Shown here in pieces: positions 1 to 6,114 of a stretch of DNA of 12,961 nt (positions are counted from its first letter, which is position 1; each line of letters begins with the position of its first letter). The stretch covers positions 1-12,961 of the forward strand of contig JBKBXU010000115.1 of NCBI GenBank assembly GCA_046313675.1. Direction: 5' to 3'. The translations under genes and the position numbers were made by a program. The notes beneath the pieces are model-generated. The model had not been told where the DNA came from and ran no database searches. It was given only the letters and a program-made list of their open reading frames with translations. This DNA comes from JBKBXU01 sp046313675. GTDB lineage: Bacteria; Bacteroidota; Bacteroidia; Cytophagales; Cytophagaceae.

Positions 1-44
1 GGCATTATTAATGATATTTTCTTAGAAGTTTTTGTTCATCCACT

Positions 45-1172
45 ATGAAACTCATAAAATCTTTAACATTTCTTCTGTTTTTATCGGCAAATACAGCATT
101 TGGCCAGAAAATATCCATGGACAAAAGCATATCCTCTACTATTAGGGAAGGAATGGATCAAATGTATAATCTTAAGTTTGATGAAGCTGATAGGATTTTC
201 CTAAAAGTAAAGGAAAAATACCCGGATCATCCGGCATATTATTTCCTTAGTGCCACATGCGATTATTGGCGCATTATGTATAACAATTCCTTCAAAGAGC
301 AATCAGAACACTATTACAATAAGCTTAAAACAACCTTATCCTATTCGGAGAAATACTACAACAAAGACAAAAAAAATCCTGAGGCAATTTTCTTTCAGTT
401 ATCATCGTACAGTGCCCTGGCATATTACCATAACCTGAACGAAGATTATTTTAAAACCATGAACGAATCCCGGAGAGCTTATGCCTATATGAAAGAGGGC
501 TTTGACAAAAAAGAAGAATTCCCGGAATTTAACTTTACCACAGGACTTTACAACTATTATGTCGTAAGATATCCGGAATCACGACCACTGGTAAAGCCTT
601 TTATGATGTTCTTTTCCTCAGGAAATGTAGAGGAAGGGTTGAATCAATTAAAAACAGCAAGTACTCATGGGATATTCACCAAAGTTGAAGCTATGAATTA
701 TCTGATGAACGTAAATCTGAAGTATGAAGATAAACCGTTAGAGGCATTAAAATATTCCACCATATTAAAAGATAAATACCCGGACAATATTTTCTTTCTT
801 ACCCGACATGCAGAAGCATTAACCTTATCAGGAAAGTATCAGGAAGCTGAACCTATTTGCAAAACCCTGAGAAAAACAGGAAACAGTTATTTTGATATGG
901 CAGGCTGTGTATTTTTGGGCATAATTCAGGAAAAACATTATAAAAACTTAGAAAAGGCAAAATCTTATTACCTGAATGCGGTAAAATTAAGTGAAAGCGT
1001 TTCCAACCCTTCAACAGATTATATTAGTTTTGCCTATGCCGGCTTGGGAAGAGTATACCATACCAATGGAGATAAAGAAAAAGCACTTGAATATTTCAAA
1101 AAAGCTTCAAAAGTTACTCAGTACATTGCTTTAAAAAAAGAAATTGATGAGTATTTAAAAAATAATGGATGA
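45..1172 (+). CDS. Exported tetratricopeptide-repeat (TPR) protein of unknown role
   Basis: A 375-residue protein that I do not recognise as a named family. Residues 1-20 form a signal peptide: a Lys-containing N-terminus, a hydrophobic core (LTFLLFL) and a likely cut after AFG, before Gln21. The mature protein is helical and charged. TPR-like pairs are visible near 36-70 (DEADRIFLKVKEKYPDHPAYYF), 232-264 (PLEALKYSTILKDKYPDN), 265-296 and 327-356 (GRVYHTNGDKEKALEYFKKA). The middle (about 75-200) is rich in Tyr and Phe and less clearly repetitive. Absence of a lipobox or membrane helix suggests a soluble periplasmic protein, probably a protein-interaction scaffold; that role is inferred only from the TPR fold. 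The ATG at 45 is chosen because the signal peptide starts exactly there. A 334-base spacer separates it from aguB, so it is probably transcribed alone. Only 44 bases of upstream sequence are present, so its promoter cannot be judged. Confidence 0.85.
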   Translation: MKLIKSLTFLLFLSANTAFGQKISMDKSISSTIREGMDQMYNLKFDEADRIFLKVKEKYPDHPAYYFLSATCDYWRIMYNNSFKEQSEHYYNKLKTTLSYSEKYYNKDKKNPEAIFFQLSSYSALAYYHNLNEDYFKTMNESRRAYAYMKEGFDKKEEFPEFNFTTGLYNYYVVRYPESRPLVKPFMMFFSSGNVEEGLNQLKTASTHGIFTKVEAMNYLMNVNLKYEDKPLEALKYSTILKDKYPDNIFFLTRHAEALTLSGKYQEAEPICKTLRKTGNSYFDMAGCVFLGIIQEKHYKNLEKAKSYYLNAVKLSESVSNPSTDYISFAYAGLGRVYHTNGDKEKALEYFKKASKVTQYIALKKEIDEYLKNNG

Positions 1173-1177
1173 TTCTA

Positions 1178-1205
1178 AAGGAGTAAGGCATAAGGAGTAA
1201 GTCAT
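1178..1205. repeat. 14-base tandem duplication
   Basis: AAGGAGTAAGGCAT (1178-1191) is followed directly by AAGGAGTAAGTCAT (1192-1205), differing at one base. It begins six bases after the TPR gene stop codon. It is probably a slippage product within the low-complexity spacer; no function can be claimed. Confidence 0.75.
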
Positions 1206-1452
1206 AAGTAATTTGGAACTATGGACTATTGAGCGTTAAATGTTAGGTTTTAAGTTTTAAGTTATATTACCCTATAAAACAATAATTTATAAACCAATCA
1301 ATAAACCCCCAAAGTACGAAACATACGCAAAGACCAATAACTTATTAACCAATAACCTAATAACCAGCAACCAATATCTTAGCGATGAGACTGCTATGCA
1401 CCACCCTAACCTTAATTCCCTATAAAACTGAACCTCATTATAATTTATATGG

Positions 1453-1481
1453 TTGAAAAAATGTAAAAAAGAGTAATTTTA
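1453..1481 (+). promoter_or_regulatory. Possible Bacteroidota-type promoter for aguBA
   Basis: TTG at 1453-1455, an 18-base spacer and TAATTTTA at 1474-1481 resemble the Bacteroidota housekeeping promoter (-33 TTG or TTTG, -7 TAnnTTTG). The last base of the -7 box is a mismatch (A instead of G). Transcription would begin near 1488, giving a short leader of about 20 bases before the TTG start at 1507. The match is imperfect in an AT-rich region, so confidence is low. Confidence 0.35.
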
Positions 1482-1506
1482 CGTCACCATTAATACTTCA
1501 GGAACA

Positions 1507-2376
1507 TTGAAAGAGAAAAAAGTAAAAGTTGGCCTGGTTCAAACATCCTGCGTAAAGGATCCAGAAGCCAATTTTGTTAAAACCGTAGAGAAAATCAGAG
1601 AAGCTGCAGCTCAAGGAGCCCAAATTGTATGCCTTCAGGAGCTTTTTAGATCATTATATTTCTGTGATGTGGAAGATTACGACAACTTCTCTCTTGCAGA
1701 AGCTATTCCCGGAACCTCCACTGACCGTTTTTCCGAGCTGGCAAAAGAATTGAACGTGGTGATCATTGCATCCTTATTTGAAAAAAGGGCGCAGGGAATT
1801 TATCACAATACCACCGCTGTCCTTGATGCTGACGGCAGCTATCTTGGAAAATATAGAAAAATGCATATCCCTGACGATCCAGGCTATTACGAGAAATTTT
1901 ATTTCACTCCCGGAGATACCGGATATAGAATATTTGAAACTAAGTTTGCCAAAATCGGGGTATTGATTTGCTGGGATCAGTGGTATCCGGAAGCCGCAAG
2001 AATTACCGCTCTTATGGGTGCTGAAGTCCTCTTCTACCCTACCGCCATTGGGTGGTCTGTAAATCAGAACCAAGAGACCAATGACGAACAATACAATGCC
2101 TGGCAGACCATACAAAGAAGCCATTCCGTGGCTAATGGAATTCACGTGGTGTCCGTAAACCGTATTGGCAGAGAAGGCGACATGCAGTTCTGGGGAGGTT
2201 CCTTTGTATCCAATCCCTTTGGAAAGGTTTTATACAAAGCTTCTCACGACCAGGAGGAGGTACATGTGCATGAAATTGACCTGAACAAAAGCGACAACTA
2301 TAGAACACACTGGCCTTTCCTACGCGACAGAAGAATAGATTCTTACCAGCCCATAACACAAAGATACATTGATTAA
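1507..2376 (+). CDS. aguB: N-carbamoylputrescine amidase
   Basis: A 289-residue carbon-nitrogen hydrolase (nitrilase superfamily) that hydrolyses N-carbamoylputrescine to putrescine, CO2 and ammonia in the cytoplasm. The catalytic triad is visible: Glu45 in CLQELF, Lys118 in YRKMHIPDDPGYYEK and nucleophile Cys155 in GVLICWDQWYPEAAR. The specific assignment to AguB, rather than another nitrilase, rests on the family-typical stretches CLQELFRSLYFC, HIPDDPGYYEKFYFTPGD and YPTAIGW, and above all on aguA following 14 bases downstream. The length is normal for the family. The start is TTG at 1507: the next in-frame ATG encodes Met119, after the catalytic lysine, and the frame is closed upstream by a TAA at 1474-1476, leaving only a poor ATT alternative at 1489. 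It is the first gene of a two-gene operon. The enzyme producing agmatine (arginine decarboxylase) is not in the window. Confidence 0.95.
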   Translation: MKEKKVKVGLVQTSCVKDPEANFVKTVEKIREAAAQGAQIVCLQELFRSLYFCDVEDYDNFSLAEAIPGTSTDRFSELAKELNVVIIASLFEKRAQGIYHNTTAVLDADGSYLGKYRKMHIPDDPGYYEKFYFTPGDTGYRIFETKFAKIGVLICWDQWYPEAARITALMGAEVLFYPTAIGWSVNQNQETNDEQYNAWQTIQRSHSVANGIHVVSVNRIGREGDMQFWGGSFVSNPFGKVLYKASHDQEEVHVHEIDLNKSDNYRTHWPFLRDRRIDSYQPITQRYID

Positions 2377-2390
2377 CATAAGAATTTAAG

Positions 2391-3431
2391 GTGAAGGATA
2401 CTCCAAAAGATTTAGGTTATTATTTCCCGGCAGAGTGGGTAAAACATAAAGCGACCTGGCTAAGCTGGCCACATAAGGAAGCCTCCTGGCCGGGCAAGAT
2501 TGAAAGCATATATCCTGTGTATTGCCGCTTTATCAAAGCACTAACCGAAGGGGAAATGGTGCACATTAATATCAACGATGACCTAATGAAAGCTAAAGCC
2601 ATTAAGCATCTGGAAGCGGAAGGGGTAAATCTTGACAAAGTAAAATTCTTCTTGTTCCCTACCAACGATGCCTGGTGTCGTGATCATGGGCCTGCATTTC
2701 TCATAAAACCGGGAGCCGAAATACCAAAAGTAATTGTGGACTGGGGCTACAATGCCTGGGGCGATAAATACCCTCCTTATGACCTGGATGATGTTATACC
2801 TACTAAAATTGCAGGCTATTACAATATTCCGGTATATAACCCTGGCATAGTCATGGAAGGCGGATCGGTAGATTTTAATGGAAAGGGAACAGTCCTTACC
2901 ACCACAGCCTGTCTGCTCAACCCCAACAGAAATCCTTATTTGAATCAAAAACAGATTGAAGAATACCTGATCAATTATTATGGAGTTTCCAATATCCTTT
3001 GGTTAGGAGATGGAATCGTTGGCGACGATACGGATGGCCATGTTGATGACATAACCCGCTTTGTTAATGAAGATACCGTAGTAACGGTTGTTGAAGAAAA
3101 CAAAAGCAGCGAAAACTATAAACCACTTCAGGAAAACCTTCATGAACTGGGAAGAATGCGCCTGCAGGATGGAAAACAGCTTAACATTATAGAACTGCCT
3201 ATGCCCTCGCCTGTCATATATGAAGATCAAGTGCTACCTGCATCCTATGCCAATTTTTACATAGGAAATGCAGCGGTGGTTGTCCCAATCTTCAGAGACA
3301 AAAACGATGACAAGGCTTTGGATATTCTGGCTCAGTGCTTTCCTGACCGGAAAGTAATAGGATTGGATTCTACAGACCTTATCTGGGGATTGGGAAGTTT
3401 TCACTGCCTGAGTCAGCAGGAACCGATGTAA
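2391..3431 (+). CDS. aguA: Agmatine deiminase (agmatine iminohydrolase)
   Basis: A 346-residue member of the peptidyl-arginine-deiminase-like (PAD_porph/AguA) family, which converts agmatine to N-carbamoylputrescine and ammonia, the step before AguB. Family signatures appear in order: GYYFPAEW (9-16), TNDAWCRDHGP (91-101) with Asp93 and Arg97-Asp98, MEGGSVDFNGKG (155-166) with Glu156, WLGDGIVGDDTDGHVDD (204-220) with catalytic His217, and GLGSFHCLSQQEP (333-345) with nucleophile Cys339. The length is normal and no key residue is missing. The start is GTG at 2391: an in-frame TAA lies 12 bases upstream (2379-2381) and this start places the conserved PAEW motif at the usual distance from the N-terminus. 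It lies 14 bases after aguB and is almost certainly co-transcribed. Family knowledge separates it from the secreted citrullinating enzymes: there is no signal peptide or extra domain, so it should be cytoplasmic. Confidence 0.95.
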   Translation: MKDTPKDLGYYFPAEWVKHKATWLSWPHKEASWPGKIESIYPVYCRFIKALTEGEMVHININDDLMKAKAIKHLEAEGVNLDKVKFFLFPTNDAWCRDHGPAFLIKPGAEIPKVIVDWGYNAWGDKYPPYDLDDVIPTKIAGYYNIPVYNPGIVMEGGSVDFNGKGTVLTTTACLLNPNRNPYLNQKQIEEYLINYYGVSNILWLGDGIVGDDTDGHVDDITRFVNEDTVVTVVEENKSSENYKPLQENLHELGRMRLQDGKQLNIIELPMPSPVIYEDQVLPASYANFYIGNAAVVVPIFRDKNDDKALDILAQCFPDRKVIGLDSTDLIWGLGSFHCLSQQEPM

Positions 3432-3518
3432 TTCTTAATTTTGAATTTTTAATTCTTAATCATTAATTATCAAATACTTAAATCGATATCATACAAAGCA
3501 CAAGCTATTTTTTATTTT

Positions 3519-3541
3519 AATAAGAGGCATTCTCTCTTATT
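3519..3541. repeat. 8-bp inverted repeat after aguA
   Basis: AATAAGAG (3519-3526), a 7-base loop GCATTCT, then CTCTTATT (3534-3541). It would form a weak hairpin about 90 bases after the aguA stop, but no T-tract follows, so it is not a standard intrinsic terminator. Its right arm ends at the first base of repeat copy 1, so it may mark the edge of that element. Confidence 0.5.
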
Positions 3542-3695
3542 GATGGTCTGTAAATATTTAGCAGTACAAATATTCTTAGCAGCCGTAGAGCCCATTTTTA
3601 ATGGCTCATGATGATATAACTTAGTTATTCCTCTATGAGCTTACCAAGAGTAAAAACCTTAGACTCTTTTTTTATTAACCACGGAGTATACGGAG
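3541..3695. repeat. Structured intergenic repeat, copy 1
   Basis: This is a 155-base unit that recurs at 3760-3915 with about six differences by hand alignment (five substitutions and one single-base gap, about 96% identity). It begins TGATGGTCTGTAAATATT and ends ACCACGGAGTATACGGAG. Inside are a short internal duplication (AAATATT...AGCAG twice, 3552-3583), a hairpin-forming GAGCCCATT...ATGGCTC segment whose stem here has lost one G, and a terminator-like hairpin with a T-tract (3646-3673). It is not recognised as a named element. The ACGGAG-type end resembles a motif I recall from intergenic repeats in several phyla. Confidence 0.8.
3646..3673 (+). terminator. Terminator-like hairpin in repeat copy 1
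   Basis: AAGAGT (3646-3651), an 11-base loop, ACTCTT (3663-3668), with the T-run extending to 3673. The stem is short and AT-rich with a large loop, so it is a weak intrinsic terminator at best. It could end aguBA transcripts or an RNA made from the repeat. It is perfectly conserved in copy 2. Confidence 0.35.
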
Positions 3696-3806
3696 GAAAA
3701 CAGAAAAGAATCGTCTCTACTATGGCAACCTTGCTAAATTAAATAGGGTTATCATTTCTTGATGATCTGTAAATATTAAGAAGTACAAATATTTTTAGCA
3801 GCCGTA

Positions 3807-3827
3807 GAGCCCATTTTTAATGGGCTC
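3807..3827. repeat. Perfect 9-bp stem, 3-base loop hairpin in copy 2
   Basis: GAGCCCATT (3807-3815), loop TTT, AATGGGCTC (3819-3827). The right arm also overlaps GCTCAT (3824-3829), which is complementary to ATGAGC at 3856-3861, so two mutually exclusive pairings are possible. In copy 1 the same hairpin is weakened by one missing G. Confidence 0.75.
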
Positions 3828-3865
3828 ATGATGATATAACTTAGTTGTTCCTCTATGAGCTTACC

Positions 3866-3893
3866 AAGAGTAAAAACCTTAGACTCTTTTTTT
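3866..3893 (+). terminator. Terminator-like hairpin in repeat copy 2
   Basis: AAGAGT (3866-3871) pairs with ACTCTT (3883-3888), and the T-run extends to 3893. It is identical to the hairpin in copy 1. The stem is short, so this is only a weak intrinsic terminator candidate. Confidence 0.35.
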
Positions 3894-3974
3894 ATTAACC
3901 ACGGAGTATACGGAGTAATACACGGGGGAACACTGGCGAAGGGTGAGGGCATAATGGTTTTACTCACTTCTTCC

Positions 3975-3995
3975 ACACAGGGCTGCACCCTGTGT
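3975..3995. repeat. REP-like palindrome
   Basis: ACACAGGG (3975-3982), a 5-base loop CTGCA, CCCTGTGT (3988-3995): a perfect 8-bp stem. About 15 bases later comes a smaller stem, GCTC-CTTCA-GAGC (about 4007-4019). The pair resembles extragenic palindromic repeats that I recall as common in Bacteroidota genomes (CAGGGCT...CCCTGTGT followed by a CGCCCCTTCGGGGC-like stem). That resemblance is from memory and was not searched. Confidence 0.6.
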
Positions 3996-4176
3996 TAGGG
4001 TATGTCGCTCCTTCAGAGCTCTTTCTCGTTTCCACCCTATCGACTGACTTCTACGCTGTTTTTTAAACTAATTCCTATTTCTTCGCTCCCCGCACCATAT
4101 ACCTTTTATCCCAATAACCCAATACCTTATTAACTTAATATCTTATTATCTCAATCCCATTATCCCGTAATTCTTC

Positions 4177-4731
4177 TTAACTATTGCCAAGCATATTATT
4201 CTTCAGTCTAGCATCGCAGGGATCGTTTCCAAGGTAAATGGAAAATAGAATTTTTTTAAAGTCCAGGCCCGGGATTGTAACCTGGAATACATTGTTTTTA
4301 TAAATTTTTAAACCTTCATCCGGTTTATAGGTCAGATCAAAAACATCTCCTTTATATACATCACGAGCCATTGCTTTCACCAGGCTCTCCAGGCGATCTT
4401 TATACCCATCCATCAATCCATTTGTAAGCCTTAAAAATTCTGATCGAATATTCTCTTCCAGTCTTTTAGCAGTTATAACCTTGGAAGTTACCACTATTCG
4501 AATGGACATTAACTCATCTGCCCGGATAATTTTTTCAGCATTCTGACATTTCTCTTTCAAGTATAAACCACCTTCAAAAAGATCAATCATATATTTGTTT
4601 CTGATACCTGAGCCATTTAAAGTCAACTTCTGATTTTGAATTTCCAGTACAGGTGGCATAGGACTTCCGGCAAAAGCTGTAATTTGCACAAGGACAGCCA
4701 AACTTAAAAGGATATATTTATTAAGAACCAT
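4177..4731 (-). CDS. Exported chalcone-isomerase-like domain protein
   Basis: A 184-residue protein with a signal peptide (1-21, hydrophobic core LLSLAVLVQITAFA, likely cut after Ala21) followed by one chalcone-isomerase-like domain of the bacterial type. Features typical of that family are visible: LTLNGSGIRNKYMIDLFEGG near 37-55, LYLKE (57-61), MSIRIVVTSKVITAKRLEEN near 75-94, a KGDVFDLTYKPDEGLKIY segment (127-144) and a C-terminal ILFSIYLGNDPCDARLKNNMLG stretch. Family knowledge: bacterial members are mostly periplasmic, of unknown function, and need not be isomerases. It should be read as an envelope protein, possibly a hydrophobic-ligand binder, not a flavonoid enzyme. It is the last gene of the minus-strand cluster, 81 bases after the RDD gene. 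That gap is long enough for its own promoter, though I see no clear one. Confidence 0.85.
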   Translation of the reverse strand: MVLNKYILLSLAVLVQITAFAGSPMPPVLEIQNQKLTLNGSGIRNKYMIDLFEGGLYLKEKCQNAEKIIRADELMSIRIVVTSKVITAKRLEENIRSEFLRLTNGLMDGYKDRLESLVKAMARDVYKGDVFDLTYKPDEGLKIYKNNVFQVTIPGLDFKKILFSIYLGNDPCDARLKNNMLGNS

Positions 4732-4812
4732 TTAGAATATTTCCCTTCTAAAGGCTTTTTCCGATAAAGAAAGTTCCAGGTTTATTGGTGTGTGGCTAGT
4801 AAATATTTATTA

Positions 4813-5550
4813 TTATACTGCTGTGCGCTTTTCTTTACTATTTTTAAAATTGTCATCAAATCTACTGTGGTATAGATTCTCATCTTTTTTGTTTAAGTGC
4901 ACCGTGGCTGTACCGGAGGCAAATTCATTTAATGTCCTGCCTTTTAGGTAAAAAAACACTTCATTGAAGGGGAAAATTTTAAGGATGTTTTTTATAAAGA
5001 TCTGTAAGAATGAAAACTTCCCACTTTTAAGGTTAAGTACCCCGTTGTTGAAAATCATTTTTCCCAAAGAACTCTTTTGTTTATATTCAAAAAACATGGG
5101 GTACATATACAGCACAGAGAAATATATTAGCCATCCGGCATTTCCAATCAGATCATTCAATTCATCAGAATAGGGATTTGCAGAATTATAAAATCCCATA
5201 AAAGTAAACGGGATGGTACTAACGAGAAAAAACCAGATAAATAAGGATACAATTGCATCGAAGATTGCTGAAATAATTCTTTGAAAACTTCCTGCCACCT
5301 TAAACCCACCGACCTGAAAATCCATTGGATTCTTTCTTCTAAAACTTCCTCCTATATAACAAGATAAATAAACCAGATAACCCGTAACTTTTTCCCATAA
5401 TGAAACCAATATAAAAAGTATCAGCCAATCATTACTTGTCCTGAGAGAAAAGTTAAAAAAGACAATTAAAATAAACCGATAGGTAATATAAAATATAGCT
5501 GAAGCAAAAAGAAAAATGGCAAGGCTTTTAAGGTATTTCATAAATAACAT
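4813..5550 (-). CDS. RDD-family integral membrane protein
   Basis: A 245-residue protein with about four membrane helices (roughly 8-32, 42-66, 90-119 and 138-156). The C-terminal half matches the RDD family: FQRIISAIFDAIV (89-101) carries the family Arg91 and Asp98, and KSSLGKMIFNNGVLNLKSGK (159-178) is the typical G-x-S-L-G-K-like turn leading into a second segment (FIKNILKIFPF). The family has no single known function; a few members are linked to ion or proton transport. The first two helices precede the RDD core and are not obviously homologous to anything I know. The start is either Met1 or Met4 (MLFMKY); both fit. It follows the PH-like gene after 34 bases and is probably in the same transcript. 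Confidence 0.8.
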   Translation of the reverse strand: MLFMKYLKSLAIFLFASAIFYITYRFILIVFFNFSLRTSNDWLILFILVSLWEKVTGYLVYLSCYIGGSFRRKNPMDFQVGGFKVAGSFQRIISAIFDAIVSLFIWFFLVSTIPFTFMGFYNSANPYSDELNDLIGNAGWLIYFSVLYMYPMFFEYKQKSSLGKMIFNNGVLNLKSGKFSFLQIFIKNILKIFPFNEVFFYLKGRTLNEFASGTATVHLNKKDENLYHSRFDDNFKNSKEKRTAV

Positions 5551-5584
5551 TACTAAACACCTGCAATATAACCCTAATCTTCAA

Positions 5585-6103
5585 TCATTCCATTCTCAGA
5601 GTGACAAGGTTCTTACTTTTTAGTTTTTCCAAAACTTCCTCCAGCTCTCCGGCTTTGTTTGTTCCAAACATGATCTCCTTTCCATTTTTCAGGTTTACCT
5701 TTAACCCAATATTTCCGGACATAGTATAAGCTCGTTTTCCAAACCACCACCTTATACCCCATCCACCATATTCCTGGACAGGCTTATATTTCCGTATTTC
5801 TATTTTATCAATATCATTCCAGGTATACAGGTGATAGTCTCTGTTTAATGGAAATATTTTAAAATGAATACCCATCTTATCCACCACTATTTTCATACAC
5901 ATAATGTACATAAACACCAAAAGGCTAACAGGCACCAGGGAAAACACAACCAACAAAGTGTCAGACACCGGACTGGTTCCAAACGGCTCACCCAAAAACA
6001 CCTGCTGATAAATGCCCAAAAGGACAATGAGCAAAAGGAACACCAGTAGCCCCATAACCCATCGATTCCTAAAAAATTGTTTTTCTTCAAAGTAAATCTC
6101 CAT
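5585..6103 (-). CDS. Two-helix membrane protein with cytosolic PH-like domain
   Basis: A 172-residue protein with a short polar N-terminus, two membrane helices (about 16-33 and 50-71) and a soluble C-terminal domain. That domain resembles small bacterial PH-like membrane-anchored domains: strands containing MGIHFKIFPLNRDYHLYTW, an IDKIEIRKYKP strand, a striking EYGGWGIRWWFGKRAYTMSG segment (111-130), then GLKVNLKNGKEIMFGTN and a closing helix ELEEVLEKLKSK (153-164). This order (strands, conserved GGWGIR turn, terminal helix) matches an uncharacterised DUF-type family whose number I do not give with confidence. It starts 11 bases after the stop of the upstream permease gene, so the two are very likely co-transcribed. 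No catalytic motif is visible. Confidence 0.75.
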   Translation of the reverse strand: MEIYFEEKQFFRNRWVMGLLVFLLLIVLLGIYQQVFLGEPFGTSPVSDTLLVVFSLVPVSLLVFMYIMCMKIVVDKMGIHFKIFPLNRDYHLYTWNDIDKIEIRKYKPVQEYGGWGIRWWFGKRAYTMSGNIGLKVNLKNGKEIMFGTNKAGELEEVLEKLKSKNLVTLRME

Positions 6104-6114
6104 AGCACACAGTT

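Larger units (their letters stand above)
1173..1506. other. Non-coding spacer of degenerate AT-rich words
   Basis: This 334-base spacer has no credible gene. It opens with a near-perfect 14-base tandem duplication (1178-1205). It continues with phrases such as GGAACTATGGACTATTG (about 1215-1231), TTTTAAGTTTTAAG (about 1245-1258) and CCAATAACCTAATAACC (about 1350-1366). Similar words recur in the spacers at 3432-3480, 4110-4165 and 7240-7440, some in reverse complement. The last 60 bases carry a possible promoter for aguB. I see no clear terminator for the TPR gene. Confidence 0.7.
3760..3915. repeat. Structured intergenic repeat, copy 2
   Basis: The second copy (156 bases) lies in the same orientation, offset 219-220 bases from copy 1. 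It keeps an intact 9-bp hairpin (3807-3827) where copy 1 has a one-base deletion. The other differences are scattered single-base changes near the left end and one in GTTGTTCC. The two copies are separated by 64 bases with no obvious similarity to the flanks, so the unit itself appears to have been duplicated or inserted twice. Confidence 0.8.
3432..4176. other. 745-base non-coding region rich in repeats and hairpins
   Basis: This is the largest gene-free stretch, lying between the convergent aguA (+) and the chalcone-isomerase-like gene (-). In order it holds: an AT-rich tract of AATTCTTAATT-type words (3432-3475); an 8-bp inverted repeat (3519-3541); copy 1 of a structured repeat (3541-3695); 64 bases of unique sequence; copy 2 (3760-3915); a GC-richer part with a REP-like palindrome (3975-3995); and a low-complexity tract of CCAATAACCC-type words (about 4110-4165). 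No protein with family-like sequence is encoded on either strand. Confidence 0.8.

Noticed and set aside
1774..2145. A 123-codon minus-strand open frame inside aguB
   Set aside because: It lies wholly opposite a well-conserved enzyme gene and has no recognisable features; a shadow frame.
2583..2948. A 121-codon minus-strand open frame inside aguA
   Set aside because: It is antisense to conserved AguA motifs with no independent start signal or family likeness.
3541..3915. A CRISPR array or integron attC pair
   Set aside because: There are only two units of about 155 bases with a 64-base gap and no cas or integrase genes; the unit size and structure do not fit either.
3776..3988. A 70-codon minus-strand open frame across repeat copy 2
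   Set aside because: The same frame in copy 1 is broken by a CAA-to-TAA stop and a one-base deletion, and the sequence does not resemble a known protein. It is more likely read-through of a non-coding repeat.
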